DNA of 10,370 nt from Clostridia bacterium (GTDB lineage Bacteria; Bacillota; Clostridia; Oscillospirales; Acutalibacteraceae): contig JAFOCH010000011.1 of the NCBI GenBank assembly GCA_017381395.1, positions 1-10,370 of the forward strand. Direction: 5' to 3'. Of the stretch, positions 1 through 5,188 are shown one piece after another. Both the position numbers and the translations under genes were made by a program. Positions within the stretch are counted from its first letter, which is position 1. Each line of letters starts with the position of its first letter. The notes beneath the pieces are model-generated. The model had not been told where the DNA came from. It did no database searches and was given only the letters and a program-made list of their open reading frames with translations.

Positions 1-267
1 CACGGCGGTCAAAAAGGATAAAAGATATGTAAACTTGAACCTTTGCACAAACACAACCAGCAGGATAAGTAAAAGTGCCTGAAACAGATATTCCGCCATG
101 CCAAATGTCATAAAGCTGAAATACTGAGCAAGTTTTAAATTCATCAAATACGCAGGGGCGACTATCATCGAAAGCCCGAAATCAGACCGTGTCATAAGCA
201 AAGCACCAAATGCTAAAAGCGCAAGTCCCATAAAATAGGACGCTTCACAGTAAAATTTCTTTTTCAT
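1..267 (-). CDS. DUF6198-like (YczE/YitT-related) integral membrane protein, 3' end cut off by window
   Basis: The first 89 codons of a minus-strand gene run off the left edge. The translation starts MKKKFYCEASYFMGLALLAF. It has a hydrophobic segment at about residues 12-26, a short loop with the pattern TRSDFGLSMIVAPAYL (26-41), and a second long hydrophobic stretch at about 50-76 that includes FGMAEYLFQ. This pattern matches, from memory, the DUF6198 group of YczE/YitT-like membrane proteins common in Ruminococcaceae; their substrate is unknown. The ATG at 267 was chosen because GAGG (278-281) sits 10 nt upstream. An in-frame ATG at 276 would lie almost on top of that site. The gene starts 27 nt after the metal-exporter stop codon, so the two are probably co-transcribed. 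A role linked to metals is only an inference from position. Confidence 0.7.
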   Translation of the reverse strand, partial: MKKKFYCEASYFMGLALLAFGALLMTRSDFGLSMIVAPAYLMNLKLAQYFSFMTFGMAEYLFQALLLILLVVFVQRFKFTYLLSFLTAV

Positions 268-294
268 CTCTATCATACCTCAATTAAGCAACCG

Positions 295-1158
295 TTAAAA
301 TACAAGTCCTGTGATAATTCCGCCCAAAACACCGAAAACATAAAGCAACGCGGTGATTACGATATTCTGACGCAGATCCTTATTAAGACGGAAAAGGACG
401 ATAAGTCCGACTCCTGCATTGGCCATAAGTCCCGCCATCATTGAGCCGACCGAAATCGCTCCACCGACATAAAGATTTGTGATAAGCACCGATGCCGAGC
501 AATTCGGAATAAGTCCAATAAGTCCGACCGTCATTTCGGCTAAAATCGGCTTATTAAGCACAAAGTTTTTGAGCACCTCTTCGCCACCATAACCAAAAAT
601 AAGATTAAGCGCAAGAGTGACGCCGAAAATCATAAGCAGCACCTTTAACGAGTGAATGAGGGCTGATAAAAAGATATTCTGCTTATGGCAGGAACAATGC
701 TCCCTCTCGCAAAGGGTGTGAATTTCCTTATGTGCGCAGTCGCCATGGTGATGGTCATGCTTTCTTTTACGATAAAAAATATCGACAATAAAGCCGATTA
801 TAACGCCGCCAAGAAACTTAAATAACAGGATTTTTAGTATTGTTGCCATTTCGATTTTTGACGAAAGGAGAATAGGCAGCATTTCGTCCGAGGTGGCAAT
901 AAATACAGCAAAAACAGTACCCAGAGTAACAATTCCTGCAGCAAAAAAGCCCGCTACCGCTCCCGAAAAGCCGCACTGCGGAACAAGTCCGAGCAATGAA
1001 CCGGCTATTGGCCCCGCTCTGCCTACCTTTGAGACAAGGCGGCAGGTCTTTTCCCCTGCGCGATGCTCAAAAAGCTCCATCAGCAAATAGGCAAGATAGA
1101 GAATCGGCAGCATCTTTATACAATCGATTAACGCATCGAGGAGAGCGTCAAGCATCAT
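295..1158 (-). CDS. Putative 10-TM heavy-metal / arsenic-type efflux permease (ArsP_2-like)
   Basis: This 287-residue, very hydrophobic protein resembles the family called putative 10-TM heavy-metal exporter (ArsP_2), also annotated as putative manganese transporter or arsenic efflux protein. Two halves carry a duplicated motif: GLVPQCGFS...AAGIVTLG (57-80) and GLIPNCSAS...VGGAISVG (215-238), each with an invariant Pro-x-Cys. The halves are joined by a hydrophilic linker (about 130-160) very rich in His and Cys (H134, H136-H138, C141, H143, H147, C150, H154, C155, C157, H158), a likely cytoplasmic metal-binding loop. The start is MM at 1158/1155, with GGA at 1165-1167 as a weak ribosome binding site 6-9 nt upstream. 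A good promoter lies just upstream (1193-1221) and the DUF6198-like gene follows 27 nt downstream. The metal (arsenic, manganese or other) cannot be decided from sequence. Family assignment is by recognition, not a search. Confidence 0.8.
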   Translation of the reverse strand: MMLDALLDALIDCIKMLPILYLAYLLMELFEHRAGEKTCRLVSKVGRAGPIAGSLLGLVPQCGFSGAVAGFFAAGIVTLGTVFAVFIATSDEMLPILLSSKIEMATILKILLFKFLGGVIIGFIVDIFYRKRKHDHHHGDCAHKEIHTLCEREHCSCHKQNIFLSALIHSLKVLLMIFGVTLALNLIFGYGGEEVLKNFVLNKPILAEMTVGLIGLIPNCSASVLITNLYVGGAISVGSMMAGLMANAGVGLIVLFRLNKDLRQNIVITALLYVFGVLGGIITGLVF

Positions 1159-1179
1159 ATCACATCCGTTGAGTTTAAT

Positions 1180-1209
1180 TTATCACCAGGATATGATAAC
1201 AAATTTATC
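1180..1209. promoter_or_regulatory. Candidate operator: inverted TTATCA/TGATAA half-sites over the exporter promoter
   Basis: TTATCA (1180-1185) and TGATAA (1194-1199) form a 6-bp inverted repeat with an 8-nt spacer. The right arm also pairs with TTATC (1205-1209) as GATAA-N5-TTATC. AATTTATC occurs twice in direct orientation (1177-1184 and 1202-1209). The arms cover the -10 box and the expected start site, where a repressor would block transcription. The half-site TGATAA resembles halves of Fur-type boxes, but the regulator is not identified here. Confidence 0.4.
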
Positions 1210-1221
1210 CCCCACGGTCAA
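1193..1221 (-). promoter_or_regulatory. Sigma-A-type promoter of the metal-exporter unit
   Basis: Reading the minus strand, TTGACC (1221-1216) is followed after exactly 17 nt by TATCAT (1198-1193). Each hexamer differs from consensus at one base. Transcription would begin near 1186 and give a leader of about 28 nt before the ATG at 1158. The promoter lies downstream of the ncRNA terminator at 1292-1323, so the exporter does not need read-through from that RNA. Confidence 0.7.
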
Positions 1222-1291
1222 GAAAAAGCCACCAAATGAATAAATGGTCATATATTAAACTATACGAGACCGACAACGCGTTATAGCGCGA

Positions 1292-1323
1292 AAAAGAGCA
1301 TTTGCTATCACAAATGCTCTTTT
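1292..1323 (-). terminator. Intrinsic terminator of the tandem-repeat RNA (symmetrical, possibly bidirectional)
   Basis: A perfect 13-bp stem pairs 1292-1304 with 1311-1323 around a 6-nt loop (1305-1310). On the minus strand the GAGCATTTG/CAAATGCTC stem is followed by five U residues, as expected at an intrinsic terminator. The plus strand has four T, so it could also work weakly that way. It lies about 130 nt upstream of the exporter start codon, with an independent promoter in between. Confidence 0.8.
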
Positions 1324-1347
1324 AAAATCTATGTTAACTTTTCAATT

Positions 1348-1582
1348 AGCGGTCATGCCGCTCGTTTTCTTTTTGGACTCACCCATTTCAAAGTTATTTG
1401 AGTTTAATTATAACCGGTCTTTACCGTTTAATAGTTCTTTGGACTCACCCATTTCATTATATTTAAAGGGTATATTTACTTCGGTCTAAACCGTTTTAAC
1501 TTTCCTTTGGACTCACCTTTTCGAAAATTATTTTTTTCGTATAACGTGGTTCAACCACCTATCTAGTTCTTTGGACTCACCC
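1348..1582 (-). repeat. Four-unit tandem repeat (12-nt identical box plus hairpin, period 64-68 nt)
   Basis: The plus-strand core TTTGGACTCACC is identical in all four copies, starting at 1372, 1438, 1506 and 1570, so the periods are 66, 68 and 64. Three of the four extend to GGACTCACCC. Between boxes the sequence is AT-rich and poorly conserved except for the hairpin. Copies 2 and 4 also share AGTTC directly before the box. Only the box, the hairpin fold and their spacing are kept, which argues against a recent simple duplication and for selection on an RNA or binding unit. Confidence 0.85.
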
Positions 1583-1678
1583 CGTGATTTTATTTTGCTA
1601 AAAATTGTGATTCACAGTACATCGGAATCATTCCTTTCTTTTTCGAGTTGCTTATTAGCTTCTCTTCTGTTCATCTAT

Positions 1679-1707
1679 AATATAACACATCCCTTTGTGC
1701 TTGTCAA
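1679..1707 (-). promoter_or_regulatory. Strong promoter of the tandem-repeat ncRNA
   Basis: On the minus strand a perfect TTGACA (1707-1702) is followed after 17 nt by TATATT (1684-1679), which is preceded by TGT to give an extended -10. This is one of the best promoters in the window. It points away from the DUF1292 gene and into the repeat array, which sets the strand of the RNA. Confidence 0.8.
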
Positions 1708-1764
1708 CACTTTTTTTCAACTTTTTTAATTTTTTTAGTATATTTTAAACAATGCAAAAACCTA

Positions 1765-1793
1765 TTGACTATTTGTGCAAATCGGGTTAAAAT
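1765..1793 (+). promoter_or_regulatory. Promoter of the DUF1292 gene
   Basis: TTGACT (1765-1770) and TAAAAT (1788-1793) are separated by 17 nt, each one base from consensus. Transcription would start near 1800, about 37 nt before the ATG at 1837. It is divergent from the ncRNA promoter; the -35 boxes lie about 58 nt apart across an AT-rich stretch. Confidence 0.75.
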
Positions 1794-1836
1794 AAAAAGG
1801 GAATGCGCTAAATTTAGCCGAAAGGATTTGATATAA

Positions 1837-2172
1837 ATGGCTGAAATAAAAGATTTTTATAACGAAGAAGTAAACGGAGAGGAAAATTATACACCCGACC
1901 TTATTTCCCTCACCGACGACGAAGGCAACGAATACCAATTTGAAATACTCGACCAGATTGAGTATAACGACGAGCGTTATCTTGCTCTCATGCCGCAGTA
2001 CGACGATCCGCAAAAGATGATCGACAGCGACGGTGAGCTGGTCGTATTAAAGGTTATCGTCGAGAATGACGAGGAGCAATTTGAAGAAATCGAGGACGAT
2101 GACGAATACGAGGACGTTGCAGGCATCTTTATCGATCGACTCCAGGATATGTTCGAAATTACCGAGGAATAA
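1837..2172 (+). CDS. DUF1292 (YrzB-like) small acidic protein
   Basis: This 111-residue protein is strongly acidic, with Asp/Glu clusters throughout and especially at 76-93. It carries the DUF1292 pattern: ISLTDDEGNEYQFEILDQIEYNDERYLALMP at about 23-53, then a pair of short beta-strand-like segments (DGELVVLKVIVENDEEQFEEI at about 65-85). The family is widespread in Firmicutes (B. subtilis YrzB), where it often sits near ruvX; its biochemical role is unknown. The ATG at 1837 is supported by AAAGGA (1821-1826) 10 nt upstream and by the promoter at 1765-1793. No ruvX-like neighbour is present here. The 6S RNA gene follows directly, with its TATAAT 16 nt after the stop and no terminator between, so read-through into 6S is possible. 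The C-terminal 15-20 residues are the least conserved part in my recollection. Confidence 0.88.
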   Translation: MAEIKDFYNEEVNGEENYTPDLISLTDDEGNEYQFEILDQIEYNDERYLALMPQYDDPQKMIDSDGELVVLKVIVENDEEQFEEIEDDDEYEDVAGIFIDRLQDMFEITEE

Positions 2173-2188
2173 TATATAGGTAATCGAA

Positions 2189-2194
2189 TATAAT
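2189..2194 (+). promoter_or_regulatory. -10 box of the 6S RNA gene
   Basis: A perfect TATAAT places the start 7 nt downstream at G2201, exactly the first base of the 6S closing stem. No good -35 hexamer is seen at the usual distance (positions about 2166-2172 read GGAATAA), so the promoter may rely on other contacts, or the RNA may also be made by processing of read-through. Confidence 0.55.
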
Positions 2195-2200
2195 TATACT

Positions 2201-2403
2201 GTCTACCCTGTTCGTGAATAATTCGTCTTTTATAACCCTACAACCTTTATTATAGGGAGTCCGGCTCCGGCGTTCGGGATTGCAGGCCTCCCGCTACCGT
2301 TTTACTCGGTGGCGGACGTTGGAAGCGCAAAGGCGTTGGGAGGACACCCACCTGCTTATCAGCAGGTTATCAAAATTCGATATACGGCAGGGTGGATCAC
2401 CTT
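2201..2403 (+). ncRNA. ssrS: 6S RNA (RNA polymerase-binding regulatory RNA)
   Basis: The element of about 200 nt folds as a long interrupted rod typical of 6S RNA, which binds housekeeping RNA polymerase holoenzyme by mimicking an open promoter. A 10-bp closing stem pairs 2201-2210 with 2388-2397. The conserved features TGTTCG on the 5' side (2209-2214) and CGGCA on the 3' side (2385-2389) flank it, as in known 6S RNAs. The apical hairpin pairs 2291-2299 with 2307-2315 (9 bp including one G-U). A small hairpin on the 3' side of the central bubble pairs 2350-2355 with 2362-2367, matching the one in E. coli 6S RNA. The 5' end agrees with the TATAAT at 2189-2194, and a terminator follows at 2413-2452. 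The exact 3' end is uncertain by some nucleotides. An open frame of 63 codons across it is a by-product. Confidence 0.8.
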
Positions 2404-2412
2404 ATAATATTA

Positions 2413-2452
2413 AAAAGCACCAAAAGCGGTCTTTTCCGTTTTTGGTGCTTTT
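2413..2452. terminator. Bidirectional terminator between 6S RNA and the nucleoside kinase gene
   Basis: A stem of about 17 bp pairs 2413-2429 with 2436-2452 around a 6-nt loop, with the AAAAGCACCAAAA arm matching TTTTGGTGCTTTT. T-runs occur on both strands, so it can end the 6S transcript from the left and the convergent kinase transcript from the right (stop codon at 2468). Confidence 0.85.
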
Positions 2453-2467
2453 ATTTATGATTAAACT

Positions 2468-3391
2468 TTAATATGCAAACTGTCCATTGCCGATAAATTC
2501 GCGGATAAGCGATTCCTTTGGCACGCAGTCGAGTGAAATCGACTCGATGGCGGTTAATGCCGCTATCATATCATCGATTTTTTCATCGGGTGGTAGCTGC
2601 TTTAATTCGTCGAGAAGCAAATCCTTGTAAACACCGACCTCATACTTTATAAAGGTATCTATATCGTGGGTTGCTCGGTGCTTAAAGGGCATAATAAAAT
2701 TATTTTCGCCACGCTGGACGCTGTCAAACATCCTCAGCGTGTGGTCAATTTTTCTACCGCGATAGATTTTGTCACGGAGCATTCGGCGCATCAAACGAAT
2801 TTTTTCGGGGTGAAGCAGACTTTCGTCTTCGAAGGAAAGTCGCGTTCTGACGCTGATATAGATGCGTGTAGTGTGGCTATCGTCAAAGGTGACTACCGAT
2901 GGATTGAGGGCATGGATTCCCTCGAGGATTACAAGCTCGTTTTCCTTTCGCTCGAGAATCTCGTCGGTAAGATGCCTTTGATTAGTCGAAAAGTCAAATT
3001 TCGGCAATCTGACGGGAATCCCCTTTGAAATAGCGTCGAACTGAGCATTCAGAAACTCGGAATCCACTCTGTCGGGTGATTCGAGGTCGAGCTTATGCTC
3101 ATCGACAAGCTTTTTCTGCTCGTCGGTGAGGGATGAAAAATAATCGTCCATCGGCAAGGTATGGGTACTGTAGCCCCAATTATCGAGTATGCTTTCTAGA
3201 ATTTTTGCAGTGGTGGTTTTGCCGCTGCCAGACGGTCCCGAAATGAGAATAATCGGTCGTTCCTTTGCATTATCTCGAACGTCGGCGGCTATTTTCATTA
3301 TATTATCGTAATATTCCTTATCCCCGATTTTGATAAACTCGGAAAGAGAATGGTTTGTAAGGTTGTTGAGTTCGCTGATTTTGATTTGCAT
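2468..3391 (-). CDS. Nucleoside kinase, uridine kinase / phosphoribulokinase-like P-loop family
   Basis: A cytoplasmic 307-residue kinase likely to phosphorylate a nucleoside (uridine or cytidine) with ATP or GTP. Visible motifs, in order, are Walker A GPSGSGKTT (52-60), MDDYF (81-85) with the acidic pair typical of uridine kinases, LPKFDF (129-134), a Walker B-like strand LVILEGIHALN (153-163) and the Arg-rich lid RRMLRDKIYRGR (202-213). About 45 residues precede the P-loop. The protein lacks the long N-terminal TGS/ThrRS-like part seen in the roughly 550-residue clostridial nucleoside kinases, so it is the short form. The ATG at 3391 has a strong GGAGG 6 nt upstream. It follows the ABC gene by 54 nt on the same strand with no terminator seen, so it may be the third gene of that operon. 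The exact substrate is not shown by sequence. Confidence 0.85.
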   Translation of the reverse strand: MQIKISELNNLTNHSLSEFIKIGDKEYYDNIMKIAADVRDNAKERPIILISGPSGSGKTTTAKILESILDNWGYSTHTLPMDDYFSSLTDEQKKLVDEHKLDLESPDRVDSEFLNAQFDAISKGIPVRLPKFDFSTNQRHLTDEILERKENELVILEGIHALNPSVVTFDDSHTTRIYISVRTRLSFEDESLLHPEKIRLMRRMLRDKIYRGRKIDHTLRMFDSVQRGENNFIMPFKHRATHDIDTFIKYEVGVYKDLLLDELKQLPPDEKIDDMIAALTAIESISLDCVPKESLIREFIGNGQFAY

Positions 3392-3445
3392 AAAGCACCT
3401 CCGCTTTATTCGTCGGGATAAAATAATTATATGACGAATTCGGGA

Positions 3446-5188
3446 TTATATAAACTGACTTTCGTACATTTTTGCATAAAAGCCATTCTTTTCGATAAGC
3501 TCGTCATGGCTTCCCTGCTCGATTATATTGCCATCCTTCATAACGAGGATGATGTCCGCTTCCATAATGGTCGAAAGTCGGTGAGCAACAATGAAACTCG
3601 TTCTGCCCTCCATCATTGTTGAAAACGCCTTTTGAATTCGTTGCTCGGTGCGGGTGTCAATCGAGGAGGTTGCTTCATCGAGAATGAGCATTGGCGGCAG
3701 GCAAAGCATTACTCTGGCAATGCATAAAAGCTGCTTTTGCCCCTGAGACAGATTTCCTCCGCCCTCACCGAGAACGGTGTTGTAGCCGTTTTCGAGACGC
3801 TTTATGAAGCTGTGAGCATGTGCCGCCTTTGCCGCGGCAACGATTTCCTCGTCGGTTGCATTCGGCTTTCCAAAGGCGATATTATCGCGTACGGTGCCTT
3901 CGCTGAGCCATGTTTCTTGCAACACCATACCGAAATTTTTACGCAGACTCTTTCGCGTGAGGGACAAAATCGGTCTACCGTCGACCGAGATTTCGCCGCC
4001 CGTGACGTCGTAAAAGCGCATAAGCAGATTGATAAGCGTGGTTTTTCCACAGCCGGTCGGACCAACTATTGCAACTCGCATACCCGGCTTTACGTTAAGA
4101 TTGAGATTTTCGATAAGTTTCTGCTCGGGGGTATATGAAAAATAAACGCTGTCAAGATCAACCTTTCCGCTGACATCATTGAGTTCGGTTGCACCAGCAT
4201 CGTCGGGAATTTCAGGTTGCTGCTCGATAAGTTCGAACACTCGATTTGCACAAACGAGGGCGTTATTAAACTCGGTTATAACTCCCGAAATTTCGTTAAA
4301 CGGCTTTGCATACTGATTAGCGTAGCTTAAAAAGCAGGTCAATGCACCGACGGTTATTGCTCCATTCGCCGCCAAAAGTGCGCCTACAAGCGCAACACCG
4401 GCATAAACCAAGCTGTTTACAAATCGTGTACCCGGATTGGTTAGTGACGAAAAGAAGGTGGCTTTAAGGGTGCATTTTTCGAGTTGGTCATTTATTTCAC
4501 CGAATTTTTCGAGATTTTCATCCTCGTGAGAAAATGCCTTTACAACCTTTTGATTTCCAATCATTTCCTCGACAAAGGCGGTCTGCTCTCCTCTGATTTC
4601 TGACTGTTTCTGAAACATTGAATAGGTGCGTGTTGTAATAAACTTTGCAACCAGCATCGAAAGTGGTGTAAGCAGCACGACTACGAGGGTAATTCGTACA
4701 TCAATGAGAAGCATGAAAACAAGTGTACCCAAAATGGTAATTACACCGGTAAAAAGCTGGGTAAGACCCATAAGCAGTCCGTCGGCAAACTGATCAACGT
4801 CGGCAATAATTCGGCTGACAGTTTCACCGTGAGGATGGGTGTCGATATACGAAAGGGGTAAAATTTGCGTCCTCTTAAACGCCTCGTTACGAATGTCTCG
4901 GACAACATTAAATGTGATTCGGTTATTAAAAATATTCATCAGCCATTGAAGGATGGCAGTAATGGAAATGATTACGCCGATTTTGAAAAGAATTGAGCCG
5001 ACACCTGCAAAGTCAACCTTCCCCTTTGACACGATAAGGTCGATTGCATCACCGATAAAAACGGGGACGAGCAGGATCAGCACCGCTGACGCGGCGGCAA
5101 AAAGCACAGACAACGCAAGCAGATATTTATACCTACCGATATACCGCATTATCTTTGAAAACACGCCTTTTTTAGATGACTTACTCAT
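3446..5188 (-). CDS. ABC exporter half-transporter (TMD-NBD), catalytically competent subunit of a heterodimer
   Basis: A 580-residue half-transporter with a six-helix membrane domain (about 15-310) and a C-terminal ATPase domain (about 340-575), of the multidrug/MdlB type. Seen motifs are Walker A GPTGCGKTT (376-384), Q-loop Q424, signature LSQGQ (480-484), Walker B LILDE with catalytic E505 and switch H536 in VAHRL. The second residue of the signature loop departs from LSGGQ, while Walker B and the switch are canonical. In known heterodimers such as BmrCD, LmrCD and TM287/288 this pattern fits the subunit that supplies the working Walker site and the weak signature. The start overlaps the upstream partner's stop by 4 nt (ATGA), which points to translational coupling. 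The AAGGGGG tract just upstream serves as ribosome binding site. The substrate (drug, lipid or peptide) is not predictable. Confidence 0.9.
   Translation of the reverse strand: MSKSSKKGVFSKIMRYIGRYKYLLALSVLFAAASAVLILLVPVFIGDAIDLIVSKGKVDFAGVGSILFKIGVIISITAILQWLMNIFNNRITFNVVRDIRNEAFKRTQILPLSYIDTHPHGETVSRIIADVDQFADGLLMGLTQLFTGVITILGTLVFMLLIDVRITLVVVLLTPLSMLVAKFITTRTYSMFQKQSEIRGEQTAFVEEMIGNQKVVKAFSHEDENLEKFGEINDQLEKCTLKATFFSSLTNPGTRFVNSLVYAGVALVGALLAANGAITVGALTCFLSYANQYAKPFNEISGVITEFNNALVCANRVFELIEQQPEIPDDAGATELNDVSGKVDLDSVYFSYTPEQKLIENLNLNVKPGMRVAIVGPTGCGKTTLINLLMRFYDVTGGEISVDGRPILSLTRKSLRKNFGMVLQETWLSEGTVRDNIAFGKPNATDEEIVAAAKAAHAHSFIKRLENGYNTVLGEGGGNLSQGQKQLLCIARVMLCLPPMLILDEATSSIDTRTEQRIQKAFSTMMEGRTSFIVAHRLSTIMEADIILVMKDGNIIEQGSHDELIEKNGFYAKMYESQFI

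Larger units (their letters stand above)
1290..1672 (-). ncRNA. Unrecognised structured ncRNA of about 380 nt built of four tandem box-plus-hairpin units
   Basis: A near-consensus minus-strand promoter (1679-1707) predicts a 5' end near 1672, and the terminator at 1292-1323 predicts a 3' end near 1290. No convincing protein gene lies between them. In the RNA, four copies of GGTGAGTCCAAA (plus-strand positions 1570-1581, 1506-1517, 1438-1449, 1372-1383) recur every 64-68 nt. Each is followed after 12-15 nt by a small hairpin: 1546-1558, 1482-1493, 1415-1426 and 1348-1362. The stems differ in sequence but keep pairing. The 5' part (about 1590-1670) has no box but holds three short palindromes and a possible 10-codon reading frame. 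It could be a trans-acting RNA with repeated binding boxes for a protein or another RNA, or less likely a long attenuated leader. I cannot match it to a known family from memory. Confidence 0.6.

Noticed and set aside
1159..1291. Manganese riboswitch (yybP-ykoY) upstream of the metal exporter
   Set aside because: The leader from the predicted start is only about 28 nt and I see no yybP-ykoY core motifs in the preceding 130 nt.
1372..1581. Iteron-type replication origin
   Set aside because: The boxes are spaced about 66 nt apart, are joined to conserved hairpins, lie between a promoter and terminator, and no replication initiator gene or DnaA-box cluster is seen.
1348..1582. CRISPR array
   Set aside because: The exact repeat is only 12 nt, intervals are 64-68 nt and contain related hairpins, and there are no cas genes. 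This does not fit CRISPR repeats and spacers.
1290..1672. Hammerhead ribozyme because of the TGAGTCC string
   Set aside because: The CUGANGA and GAAAC core segments needed for hammerhead catalysis are not arranged around the box.
1762..2013. Minus-strand reading frame of 83 codons opposite DUF1292
   Set aside because: It is the shadow of the DUF1292 gene, has no ribosome binding site and overlaps that gene's promoter.
2388..2403. Resemblance of GTGGATCACCTT to the 3' end of 16S rRNA
   Set aside because: Only about ten bases match, no rRNA sequence precedes it, and the bases form the closing stem of the 6S RNA.
2280..2471. Plus-strand reading frame of 63 codons
   Set aside because: It covers the 6S RNA and the terminator hairpin and has no ribosome binding site.
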